A stretch of DNA of 22,573 bases from Methanomicrobiales archaeon (GCA_012511245.1 JAAZGM010000294.1:1-22573); one strand, 5' to 3'. Positions 1-7,276 are shown, counted from the stretch's first letter. Notes: generated by a model not told the origin, from the letters alone. Numbers and translations: made by a program.

Positions 1-134
1 TCGGTCTCCACCTCAAGCACCTCGGTGCCGCCCGGCGTCTCCCGGACGAGGTAGCGCGAGAGGAAGTAGGCCCGGCCCCCATATGGTTTGCCGGTCGCGG
101 ACCCGACGAACTTGCAGTGGGGCGGGAAGATCAC
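1..134 (-). CDS. Unknown protein, N-terminal fragment (3' end outside window)
   Basis: Only the first 44 codons are visible, beginning MIFPPHCKFVGSATGKPYGG and continuing with a tyrosine- and arginine-rich stretch. The GTG start overlaps the TGA stop of the upstream hydro-lyase small-subunit gene (GTGA), and a GGAGG Shine-Dalgarno sequence lies about 9 bases upstream, so translation is probably coupled. I do not recognise the family. It is not the isopropylmalate or homoisocitrate dehydrogenase that might be expected next in a leu or aks operon, because the N-terminal glycine motif of those enzymes is absent. Its position suggests a part in the same pathway, but that is inference only. The start is well supported; the function is unknown. 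Confidence 0.6.
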   Translation of the reverse strand, partial: MIFPPHCKFVGSATGKPYGGRAYFLSRYLVRETPGGTEVLEVET

Positions 135-601
135 CGGGACGACCTCCAGTAGGGGGCAAGTCCACCTGCACGGAGGATGGCGACCATCTTCTCCGAGAGC
201 GGACAGACGGGATACCGCACCCCGTCCACCTCCACCCACCCGTTATCGAGGTCGAAGGCGATGCGGGCGCCGTCGGTGCAGGAGACGGCGGCCTCGATGA
301 CCGGGAGACCGACGTTGACGGCGTTACGGAAGAATATGCGGGCGAACGATTCCGCGACGACCGCGACGACGCCCGCCTCGCGGAGGGCGACGACCGCCTG
401 CTCGCGGGACGATCCGCACCCCATGTTCCTCCCGGCGACGATGACCGCGCCGCGGATGCGGGGAGCGAGCGTCGGGTCGAGATCCTCGAAGGCGTGCTCC
501 GCCCAGACCGAACGGTCTTTCGTCCGGAGGTAGCGGCCGGCGATGATGACGTCGGTATCGATGTCGTCCCCGAGGCAGACCGCCGGCCCGGTTCCCTGCA
601 T
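131..601 (-). CDS. Homoaconitase / 3-isopropylmalate dehydratase small subunit (probable HacB/AksE type)
   Basis: The 156-residue protein is the small, swivelling subunit of an aconitase-superfamily hydro-lyase that pairs with the large subunit encoded just upstream. Visible family features are DDIDTDVI near residues 12-19, the loop GRYLRT at about 22-27, and NMGCGSSREQA at about 58-68, which binds the substrate carboxylate. From memory of work on Methanocaldococcus, YLRT marks homoaconitase (coenzyme B pathway) whereas YLVY marks isopropylmalate isomerase, so the CoB role is favoured. The ATG overlaps the upstream stop (TGATG), indicating translational coupling. Length is normal for archaeal members. 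Automatic annotation would probably call it LeuD; the family is certain, the substrate is not. Confidence 0.88.
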   Translation of the reverse strand: MQGTGPAVCLGDDIDTDVIIAGRYLRTKDRSVWAEHAFEDLDPTLAPRIRGAVIVAGRNMGCGSSREQAVVALREAGVVAVVAESFARIFFRNAVNVGLPVIEAAVSCTDGARIAFDLDNGWVEVDGVRYPVCPLSEKMVAILRAGGLAPYWRSSR

Positions 602-1812
602 CACGCCGCCTCCGGCACGGTTATCACGCCGGTGAGCGCGCTCGCTGCGGCGGTGGCGGCCGACGAGAGGTAGATCTCGCCGCCCACGCCCATCCGGTTC
701 TTGAAGTTCCGGTTGGCGGTGGAGAGGCAGACCTCCCCCTCCCCGAGCACGCCCATATGCGCCCCTAGACACGGCCCGCAACCCGGCGATCCGATGGTGC
801 AGCCCGCATCTACGATATCGGCAAGGATGCCGTCGGCGATCGCCCGGGCAAGCACCGACCGGGACGCGGGGATCACCAGGGTGCGGACGGCAACCTTCTT
901 CCCCCGGACGATGCGGGCGAACCGGGCAAGATCGTCGTAGCGGCCGTTCGTGCAGGTTCCGACAAAGACCTGGTCGATGGGCGTACCCGCGACCTCCTCC
1001 GCCTCCCGGACGGTATCCACACGGTGCGGGACTGCGACGAGCGGCACGATATCGTCGAGATCGATCTCGATCGTCCGCTCGTAGCGGCAGTCCTCCGGGA
1101 CCTGCGGCGATACGGTGGTCCCGTAGTCCGCGAGATGGCGGACGGTGACCGCGTCGGCATAGAAGATCCCGGTCTTTGCCCCCGTCTCGACCGCCATGTT
1201 CGAGAGGGTCAGCCGCCCGTCCATGGATATCCCCGCCGCTCCGTCGCCCACAAACTCCAGCGCCCGGTAGGTCGCTCCCTCCATCCCGAGTTTTGCGACG
1301 TAGGCGAGGGCGAGATCCTTTGGGTCCGCAGGCCCGGAGAGGTTCCCCGAGAGGCGGATCGCGATCGTCTCCGGGACGCGGAACCATGTGCCGCCGGAGG
1401 CCCATATCGCCGCCATATCGGTCGCTCCCACGCCGGTGGCGAACGCGCCGAGGGCGCCGAGGGTGCAGGTATGGGAGTCGGCGCCGACGACGACCATGCC
1501 CGGCCGGACGACCCCTTCGCTCATGACCTGGTGGCAGATCCCGCCGCCGGCATCCGAGAGCGCGATCCCCGACGCCCGGGCATACTCCCGGAGCTCCGCC
1601 TGGAGCGTCGCCGTCGTCCCGGTGTTCGCCGGGACGATGTGGTCGAAGATGAGGCGCAGGCGATCGGGGTGCGGGAGCTGCTCGACCCCCATCTCCCGGA
1701 GCGCCTCCCGGGTGAGGACGCCGGTACCGTCGTGGGCGAAGGCGATATCGACCTCCCGATCGACGTATTCTCCGGCCGGTGCGCCGAGGATCGCTTCAGA
1801 GAGCGTGCTCAC
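601..1812 (-). CDS. Homoaconitase / 3-isopropylmalate dehydratase large subunit (probable HacA/AksD type)
   Basis: This 403-residue iron-sulfur hydro-lyase subunit isomerises 2-hydroxy-tricarboxylates through a cis-alkene intermediate. Visible signatures are VGADSHTCTLGALGAFATG, the first cluster cysteine in FVGTCTNGRYDDL, and the paired cysteines in CTIGSPGCGPCLG, together giving the three ligands of the [4Fe-4S] cluster. I chose the GTG at 1812 (VSTLSEAILG): it overlaps the stop of the upstream synthase gene as GTGA, has a GGGAGGGG Shine-Dalgarno sequence, and matches the family start; a longer reading frame would run into the synthase gene. The partner small subunit follows with a one-base overlap. 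Whether the substrate is isopropylmalate or homocitrate cannot be settled from this subunit alone. Confidence 0.9.
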   Translation of the reverse strand: MSTLSEAILGAPAGEYVDREVDIAFAHDGTGVLTREALREMGVEQLPHPDRLRLIFDHIVPANTGTTATLQAELREYARASGIALSDAGGGICHQVMSEGVVRPGMVVVGADSHTCTLGALGAFATGVGATDMAAIWASGGTWFRVPETIAIRLSGNLSGPADPKDLALAYVAKLGMEGATYRALEFVGDGAAGISMDGRLTLSNMAVETGAKTGIFYADAVTVRHLADYGTTVSPQVPEDCRYERTIEIDLDDIVPLVAVPHRVDTVREAEEVAGTPIDQVFVGTCTNGRYDDLARFARIVRGKKVAVRTLVIPASRSVLARAIADGILADIVDAGCTIGSPGCGPCLGAHMGVLGEGEVCLSTANRNFKNRMGVGGEIYLSSAATAAASALTGVITVPEAA

Positions 1813-2939
1813 TGGAGAACCCCTCCCTTCGCCTGCCGGAGGAACCCGCAGAGCACCTCGGGGGTGACGCTGCACTTCCCCTCGCTCCTCTGCTTGATCT
1901 GCTCAAGCACCCACCGCGCCTCCGCATCGGAGAGCTCGAACCCGTAGGCCTGCGCGATGTGGTCGAGCGCCTTCCTTCCCGTATGCTTCCCGAGAACGAA
2001 CCGCCGCTCGCCGCCCACGAGTTCCGGGAGGATGTACTCGTAGGTCGAGGGATCCTCAAGGATGGCGGCGATGTGGATCCCGCTCTCGTGGGCAAAGGCG
2101 TTCTCGCCGACGATCGGCCGGGTACGCTCGGGAAAGACGCCTGAAGACCGGGCAACCAGCCGGGAGATCTCCTGCAGGCACGAGAGGTCGTAGCGGTCGA
2201 CGCCGCCCTTCATGCGCAGGGTGACGAGCACCTGCTCAAGTGCGGCGTTCCCCGCACGCTCCCCGATGCCGTTCACGGTGGTGTGAAGCTGGAACGCCCC
2301 GGCGGCCGCGGCCGTGACGGTGTTTGCGGCCGCAAACCCGAGATCGTTGTGGCAGTGGATACAGAGCCGGTGCGGGGCCGCATCGAGGATATCCGAGACG
2401 ACCGCATGAGTCTCAAGCGGCGTGAGGCAGCCGACCGTATCCGCAAAACTGACGTAGTTCGCACCGCACTCGACGCCCCGGTTGTACATCTCGATGAGGA
2501 ACGCGGGATCCGTCCGCGAGGCATCCTCGGCGGCGAACCGCACCTGGACGCCGTGGTCCGATGCGAACTCCACCATGTCGAGGGCGCCGTCGAGCACCTC
2601 TTCGCGTGGTTTTCTGTATTTGTGCCGGATGTGGAGGTCGGAGGTCGCAAAGAATATGCTGACTATATCGACGTCGCAATCGAGCGCCGCCTCGACATCG
2701 GGCTTGAGCGCACGCGCGAGGCAGCAGACACGGGCATCGAGATCGCTTCTGGCGATGGCCGTAACGCACGCCTTCTCTGATGCGGAGACAACCGGGAATC
2801 CGGCCTCGATCACCTCCACACCGATCTCATCGAGCGCGTGCGCGATCGTCATCTTCTCATCAAGGGTGAACGAGACGCCGGGAGTCTGCTCCCCGTCTCG
2901 CAGTGTTACATCACAGATCTCAATACACCACGGTTTCAT
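1809..2939 (-). CDS. aksA: Homocitrate / 2-isopropylmalate synthase family protein (probable AksA)
   Basis: The 376-residue DRE-TIM metallolyase condenses acetyl-CoA with a 2-oxo acid. Catalytic and metal-site motifs are visible: DVTLRDGEQTPGVSF near the N-terminus, CIHCHNDLGFAAANT in the middle, TTVNGIGERAGNAALEQV, and a HESGIH motif. The protein stops soon after the catalytic and linker regions and lacks the allosteric leucine-binding domain of true LeuA (about 500 residues), so it resembles AksA/NifV homocitrate synthases. AksA lengthens 2-oxoglutarate stepwise to 2-oxosuberate for coenzyme B. I chose the ATG at 2939, which follows AAGGTGAG, over an in-frame GTG at 2948. It overlaps the upstream TPP-protein gene by 20 bases. 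LeuA or citramalate synthase activity remains possible. Confidence 0.82.
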   Translation of the reverse strand: MKPWCIEICDVTLRDGEQTPGVSFTLDEKMTIAHALDEIGVEVIEAGFPVVSASEKACVTAIARSDLDARVCCLARALKPDVEAALDCDVDIVSIFFATSDLHIRHKYRKPREEVLDGALDMVEFASDHGVQVRFAAEDASRTDPAFLIEMYNRGVECGANYVSFADTVGCLTPLETHAVVSDILDAAPHRLCIHCHNDLGFAAANTVTAAAAGAFQLHTTVNGIGERAGNAALEQVLVTLRMKGGVDRYDLSCLQEISRLVARSSGVFPERTRPIVGENAFAHESGIHIAAILEDPSTYEYILPELVGGERRFVLGKHTGRKALDHIAQAYGFELSDAEARWVLEQIKQRSEGKCSVTPEVLCGFLRQAKGGVLQ

Positions 2940-4167
2940 GGGTCTCACCTTCTGGGCAGGCTCCTTCGATCACAACCGTCCGGGGGCCGTCGTCCGGGAG
3001 GACGAGAGCGCGGTGAAGCGCCGGAACATCGTCTGCGGCGCAGACGACCGGGTTAGCCCAGGAGATGTAGCGAAGGATATCGGGGACGGGGTGACCGCCG
3101 GTCATCCCCATCCGGTTGTTCGCAAGGACGATACAGAGGAGCGGCAGTCGGCGCTCGTAGACGTCGATGAGGGCGGCAAGCCCCGAGTGCAGGAGCGCGT
3201 AGTCGCCGATGAGGGCGACGCCCGGGCCGGTCGCGGCCACGGCGATGGACGAGCCGAGGCCGTAGCTCGCAATCCCCACCCGGTAGGGCAGGTTCATCGC
3301 GAGGATGGCGCACCCGGCATCGCAGGCGGCCTGCAGCCCGCGTTCGCGGAGGAGGGCAAGGGCGGGGCGGAAGGGACAGTTCCGGCAGAACGTCCTGGAA
3401 TAGCCCCGGGTGGAGTGCCGGGCCGGCTCCCCGGTGGGCTCAGGAGGGGCGAGGACGCGGTGCTCCCGGAGGAAGGGGCGGCCGGTCTCATGGAGCGAGG
3501 CGAGAACGTCCGGGGCGGCCGGGGGCGGGTAGACGGTGACGGCGCGGAACCCGCCGTCCGGGAGCCGGTTGAGCGGAGAGGAGCGTGACCAGGAGAACAT
3601 CGCCGCGGTGCGGCGTTCGGCCACGAGCGCCCGGCCGGCCATCGTGAGGCCGGGGTCGGCGAGGGAGCCCTCCCGGTCGTTCCGGGTCACCGAGACATCC
3701 GTCACGTCGGCATCCAGGAGGGCGGGTGTGACTCTGACGATGGCGACCCGGGAAAACTCCTCCGATGCCTCAAACGCCGCCTCGACCGCGGGACCGAGCG
3801 TCTCGTCGTCGGGCTCCAGCACCGGGACCCGGGCGATCTCACCATAGTAGCGGGAGTCCTGCACGACGTCTGAAGCGGTTGCATCAAGGTCGTCGGCGGC
3901 GACGATCACGACACCCGCCCTGAGTCCCTGGACGGTGGCGTGAACGAGCGGGTCGGCACAGGCGTTGAGGCCGACGTGCTTGACGAAGACGGCCGCCCTC
4001 CTCCCGGAGAGGGAGTCGCCGAGGGCGTACTCAAGCGCCGTCTTCTCGTTTATGATGTTTGAGGCCCCGGCACGCTCCGCAACCTCCGAGGCCGGGTAGC
4101 CGGGGACGGCGTAACAGCGGTCAGCAGACTGCCGGACCGCCCGGGCAAGCGCTTCGGCGCCTTTCAT
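2920..4167 (-). CDS. IorA-like thiamine-diphosphate enzyme, short form without ferredoxin domain
   Basis: The 415-residue protein resembles the alpha subunit of indolepyruvate ferredoxin oxidoreductase. The N-terminal PYR-type domain (about 1-150) contains GYPASEV and INEKTALEYALG with the conserved Glu at about 41. The C-terminal PP domain begins with CRNCPFRPAL (Cys 261 and 264) and has a TPP motif starting GDYALLHSGL at about 321, with Asn 350-351 downstream. IorA is normally about 600 residues and ends in a 2[4Fe-4S] ferredoxin domain; that domain is missing, and no iorB lies nearby. The start overlaps the radical SAM gene stop (ATGA), and the end overlaps the AksA-like gene. A 2-oxo-acid decarboxylase or ligase role in the same pathway is possible. 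The fold is clear; the substrate is unknown. Confidence 0.8.
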   Translation of the reverse strand: MKGAEALARAVRQSADRCYAVPGYPASEVAERAGASNIINEKTALEYALGDSLSGRRAAVFVKHVGLNACADPLVHATVQGLRAGVVIVAADDLDATASDVVQDSRYYGEIARVPVLEPDDETLGPAVEAAFEASEEFSRVAIVRVTPALLDADVTDVSVTRNDREGSLADPGLTMAGRALVAERRTAAMFSWSRSSPLNRLPDGGFRAVTVYPPPAAPDVLASLHETGRPFLREHRVLAPPEPTGEPARHSTRGYSRTFCRNCPFRPALALLRERGLQAACDAGCAILAMNLPYRVGIASYGLGSSIAVAATGPGVALIGDYALLHSGLAALIDVYERRLPLLCIVLANNRMGMTGGHPVPDILRYISWANPVVCAADDVPALHRALVLPDDGPRTVVIEGACPEGETHETVVY

Positions 4168-5135
4168 GCGTCCCTCCCGGAGACCAGATCGCACCCGGTG
4201 CATGCCGCACACATCGTCAACGCCCGGCGCGGATCGAGCCCCGCACGGCGAAGGATCTCTCCGTGAACCTCAAAGAGCGCGAGGAGCCGTTCGGCGGATG
4301 GGTGAGGCATACCCGCAAGGGACGCCGCCGGGGTAAGAGGGCGAAGAACCGGGATCACCCCGAGCGCGGCGAGGCCCTCCATCACCCGCGCAAGGTCGCC
4401 ATCGGTCTCCCCGAGGCCGACGATGACGTTCGAGTAGACCCTCCCCCGGCCGAAGAGCGCGACGGAAGACGAGAGCGATTCCCATATCCCGTCCCACGAG
4501 AGCCCGGGGCACATCTTGCGGAAGAGTTCGGGGGTCGCCGCCTCGACGTTGAACTTCACCTCGGCGACGCCGAGGGCGTGGAGCCGGGCAGGGGTTCCAG
4601 GCAGCGGGTAGATCGAGACGCCGATGGGGAGATCGAAGCGGCAGAGCGCCGAGACGACATCAAGGACGTAAGCCTCCTCCTCCTCGATCGAGGAAGCGAC
4701 ACCGCTCGTGATCGAGATGCAGTCAATCCGGTCGGCGACGCCCTCGACCATCCGGACGATCTCATCGATCCCTTTTCGCCGGCCGGGGAGCGTCGGCACC
4801 GGGCAGTAACGGCAGTGAAAGATGCACGTCCCGCTGACGGTGATGTAGGCCTGGCGGGGGCAGTGGAGGGCAGCAGGTTCGAGCCGGCCGGAGGCGGATT
4901 TGCCGTCGATGAGGAGGTCGGCCGCGCCGGAACCGCGATGGACGACCTCGATAGGGCTTTTTTCGTCGATGCCGACCCGGACCCTCCGGGAGCCGCCAGG
5001 GGAAAAGAAGAGTGAACCAGGTGCTCCGGCCGAGGGGCCGGCGGCGGAGCGGGAGATGTATTCGTCTGCAGGCTCGCCGGAGAGACGGACGGAGCCCGCT
5101 TCAAGCATCCGGGCCTTCAGCCGGACCCATTCCAT
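4164..5135 (-). CDS. Radical SAM protein of unknown function
   Basis: The 323-residue protein carries a canonical radical SAM motif CxxxCxxC (Cys 104, 108 and 111, in CIFHCRYC) preceded by YITVSGT. Further features fit a radical SAM barrel: SITSG, KFNVEAATPELF and VGLGETDGD. The C-terminus holds a second cysteine set, CAACTGC (309, 312, 315), which could bind an auxiliary iron-sulfur cluster or metal. The first 90 residues form a separate small domain. The ATG at 5135 overlaps the marker-11-like gene by 19 bases and has GGAGG upstream. It is not recognisably Mmp10, NifB or BioB. Its place between a methanogen-marker gene and a TPP protein suggests cofactor biosynthesis or enzyme modification. 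Confidence 0.8.
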   Translation of the reverse strand: MEWVRLKARMLEAGSVRLSGEPADEYISRSAAGPSAGAPGSLFFSPGGSRRVRVGIDEKSPIEVVHRGSGAADLLIDGKSASGRLEPAALHCPRQAYITVSGTCIFHCRYCPVPTLPGRRKGIDEIVRMVEGVADRIDCISITSGVASSIEEEEAYVLDVVSALCRFDLPIGVSIYPLPGTPARLHALGVAEVKFNVEAATPELFRKMCPGLSWDGIWESLSSSVALFGRGRVYSNVIVGLGETDGDLARVMEGLAALGVIPVLRPLTPAASLAGMPHPSAERLLALFEVHGEILRRAGLDPRRALTMCAACTGCDLVSGRDA

Positions 5136-6010
5136 AGCGCCAGCGCCTCCTCGTATCGCGTGTAGAACGGGATCGCCGCAACCGCCCCGATGATGCCCCG
5201 GCCGCCCATCGCGATAGAGAGGCGCTCGTCGGCGAGGGCGGCGAGATCATCCATAGAGACCTCGCCCTGTTTCACGCGGCAGCCGAACTCTTCAAGCGGC
5301 GAGGGATCGAACCCCCGCCAGACCGCCATCCCGGTCTCTTCGGAGAGGGTGTACTCCGTAAGGAGATCGCAGTAGCGCTGGACGAGCCCGGCGGGATCGG
5401 AGGTCGCAAACTCGCAGGCGATGGCGACGCAGTTCTTGGTCCGGTAGGGGACGGGGTAGAGCTGGACGATGGTGTGGGAGAGGTAGCGGGAACGGTCGTC
5501 CTCGACGGCGCGTGCGATGTTGTGCGCGAGCGTCCAGGTGGCGCCCTCCTCCGGGGTATCGGTGTCGTCGATACCGACGATCACCCGCTCGCGGCGGGGG
5601 AGCCAGACGGTCGAGCCCGCGAGCCGCCCGCCACCGGAAGGATCGCTCACGCAGCGTATGATGCCGGGCGCTGAGGCGCGGCAGATGGATGCACCCACGC
5701 CGCCGCCGCCCATCCCGCGATAGGTGACGGCGATCTCGTCGCCCTCAACGGCAACGCCGGCGATTCCGGCCGGAAAGACCGAGCCCTCGAGTGCGAGGTC
5801 GGCGATTCCGGCGGAGAGGATGTAGCGGTTGGTCGCACCAACGGTGCGGACGGAGCGGACGAGCGGGCTCTGCGCGTAGTGGCGCTTCACCCACATCGCG
5901 CCGCCGACACAGTCGAAGAACTCGATGAGTTCCACCTGCTCCCCGTTCCCATCCGCCACCGCCACGATCTGCGGATACTGTATCGTGTAGGGGCTAGAGA
6001 GCCTCTCCAT
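5117..6010 (-). CDS. Probable methanogenesis marker protein 11 (TiaS-like domain)
   Basis: The 297-residue protein begins MERLSSPYTIQYPQIVAVAD and contains GIDDTDTPEEGATWTLA at about 146-162, the motif of the nucleotide-binding domain of TiaS, which makes 2-agmatinylcytidine in tRNA-Ile. A glycine-rich stretch, YRGMGGGGVGASIC, lies at about 97-110, and PYRTKNCVA and EETGMAVWRGFD follow. TiaS zinc-ribbon and OB domains are absent, so it is not TiaS itself. I believe it is methanogenesis marker protein 11, a family known from methanogens with no assigned function; this is from memory. The ATG at 6010 overlaps the end of its paralogue by 17 bases. A GGAGG lies about 12 bases upstream, and a longer in-frame extension was judged unlikely. 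Confidence 0.7.
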   Translation of the reverse strand: MERLSSPYTIQYPQIVAVADGNGEQVELIEFFDCVGGAMWVKRHYAQSPLVRSVRTVGATNRYILSAGIADLALEGSVFPAGIAGVAVEGDEIAVTYRGMGGGGVGASICRASAPGIIRCVSDPSGGGRLAGSTVWLPRRERVIVGIDDTDTPEEGATWTLAHNIARAVEDDRSRYLSHTIVQLYPVPYRTKNCVAIACEFATSDPAGLVQRYCDLLTEYTLSEETGMAVWRGFDPSPLEEFGCRVKQGEVSMDDLAALADERLSIAMGGRGIIGAVAAIPFYTRYEEALALWNGSG

Positions 6011-6950
6011 AAAGCCCCGCGGCCTCCACACCCTTGTTTCCCCAGAGGACGGCGCCAAGCGCACCTATCCTGCCCTTCCGCCCGGTCGAGTCGATGAACC
6101 GGACACCCATCCGGGCGGCCTCCGCCTCCGCGTCATCGATCGTCAGGAGCTCGGTCTTGACCCGTTTGAGATAGGAAGATTCCTCTGCAAACGCGATCCC
6201 CCGATAGACAGCGATGCCGGTGTCGTTGCTGACCGCCTCCGACTCAACGAAGTCGCGGACGTACTCAAGAAGCTCGTCCACCTTCCCCGGGCGGACGGCG
6301 AAGTTCAGGGCTGAACCGACGCAGTTTGTGGTCTTCTTCGGGACGGCGGGGTTCAGCTGCACGAGGCGCATGTCCAGGTACTCGACCCCCGGGATCGTGC
6401 AGGCCTCGGCGCACTTGAGCGCGAGCACCCACGTGGCGCCCTCTTCGCGGGTATCGGTATCGTCGATCCCGATCGTCACCTTCTCATAGAGCGGCGATAC
6501 GATCCGCACCCGACAGACCCGGGCGCCGCCGATCCGGAGGTCATCCTCAGTGGGATATTCGGCGCGGGTCACGCCCGGCGCCTGAGGGAGACAGGCGGCG
6601 ACGCCGACCCCGGCTCCCGCGATGCCCGACCAGGACGTCACAACCTCGTCCCCGACGACCTCGACACCCTCGAGCGCCTGACCGCCGATCTCTTCTCCGG
6701 CCGCCCCGAAATTCGCCGGGGATATACCCAGGCGAGCGAGCATCGTCATCGTCGTGCCTTCGACGTGGCAGGACTGGACCGCACCCTTTGCCCGCACCCG
6801 GTTCGCCGCGTCCCACTCGATGGTCCCCCGGGCCCGGCAGTGCTCACGGATCTCCGCGAGACCGGCGTTCTGGTCGACCATGACAAGATACTTCATCGAG
6901 AACAGCGGGCCGAACCGGGCCCTGACCTCATCGGGCGTGAGTGTAATCAT
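5994..6950 (-). CDS. TiaS-like (DUF1743-type) protein, paralogue of the marker-11-like gene
   Basis: The 318-residue protein starts MITLTPDEVRARFGPLF. It shares with the next gene the block TIGIDDTDTREEGATWVLA (about 159-177), the earlier glycine-rich SGIAGAGVGVAAC (about 108-120), a KTTNCVGSAL segment matching KNCVA, NDTGIAVYRG matching EETGMAVWRG, and a C-terminal GRIGALGAV matching GIIGAVAAI. The two are therefore paralogous along most of their length, probably from a tandem duplication. The family is ATP-dependent in TiaS; the substrate here is unknown. The ATG at 6950 follows CGGTGACATC, a good Shine-Dalgarno sequence, and lies about 45 bases from a box A. It is the first gene of the minus-strand operon. 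A frame extension up to 7259 is rejected as non-coding. Confidence 0.72.
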   Translation of the reverse strand: MITLTPDEVRARFGPLFSMKYLVMVDQNAGLAEIREHCRARGTIEWDAANRVRAKGAVQSCHVEGTTMTMLARLGISPANFGAAGEEIGGQALEGVEVVGDEVVTSWSGIAGAGVGVAACLPQAPGVTRAEYPTEDDLRIGGARVCRVRIVSPLYEKVTIGIDDTDTREEGATWVLALKCAEACTIPGVEYLDMRLVQLNPAVPKKTTNCVGSALNFAVRPGKVDELLEYVRDFVESEAVSNDTGIAVYRGIAFAEESSYLKRVKTELLTIDDAEAEAARMGVRFIDSTGRKGRIGALGAVLWGNKGVEAAGLYGEAL

Positions 6951-6954
6951 GATG

Positions 6955-7012
6955 TCACCGAAATTATCGTTAACAAGAATGTCGTTACCTACGATATTTA
7001 AGGAGATCGATC
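6955..7012 (-). promoter_or_regulatory. Probable promoter of the tiaS-like/aks operon
   Basis: On the minus strand, CCTTAAATATCG gives a box A (TTAAATAT, 6994-7001) in an otherwise GC-rich setting. A transcript starting about 25 bases downstream would have a short leader before the GGTGA Shine-Dalgarno sequence (6955-6959) and the ATG at 6950. An 8-bp palindrome, GATCGATC (7005-7012), abuts box A on its upstream side, where a BRE or operator would lie. Predicted by eye only. Confidence 0.55.
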
Positions 7013-7276
7013 GGGCGAGGGGGAAGGGACCAATGGAGAGGAGGGTCTGCTCCTCCCCTGCCTCTATAGCATAAGGCCCTCCCTCTATCCCCCACCCCGC
7101 CCGGCCTTCGGCCTCCTCCCCCGCCCCCGGAGGCGGGGGGCAGTCATGGCAATGGTCGGCGGAAAGCCCCCCTATGGGTTTGTAGACGAATACAGATCGT
7201 TTCCGACAACTCCGCCGGTCATCTCCCGATATTGACAAAAGAGGCAAAGCCAACAGCAACCCCGGAGGTCGCCCAC
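7013..7276. other. GC-rich intergenic spacer with hairpins and a G-quadruplex motif
   Basis: No gene is supported here. On the minus strand the complement of 7081-7102 contains four runs of three or more G with loops of one to five bases, a canonical G-quadruplex pattern. Strong hairpins are visible: GGCC-TTC-GGCC near 7103-7114, CCCCCGCC with GGCGGGGG near 7122-7141, and GAGGAG with CTCCTC near 7036-7058. The spacer separates the end of ftr from the promoter of the next operon on the same strand, and may add to transcriptional insulation. Codon-like structure is absent. Confidence 0.5.

Noticed and set aside
1024..1947. A 307-codon open frame on the plus strand
   Set aside because: It is antisense to the hydro-lyase large subunit and synthase genes, has no recognisable domain, and follows the codon shadow of those genes.
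4164..5135. The radical SAM protein as Mmp10 (Mcr arginine methylase)
   Set aside because: It is about 90 residues shorter than I recall for Mmp10, and its motifs and C-terminus do not match my memory of that family.
6951..7259. An N-terminal extension of about 100 codons for the TiaS-like gene
   Set aside because: It would cross the box A promoter and the GC-rich hairpin spacer, and the Met at 6950 has an excellent Shine-Dalgarno sequence.
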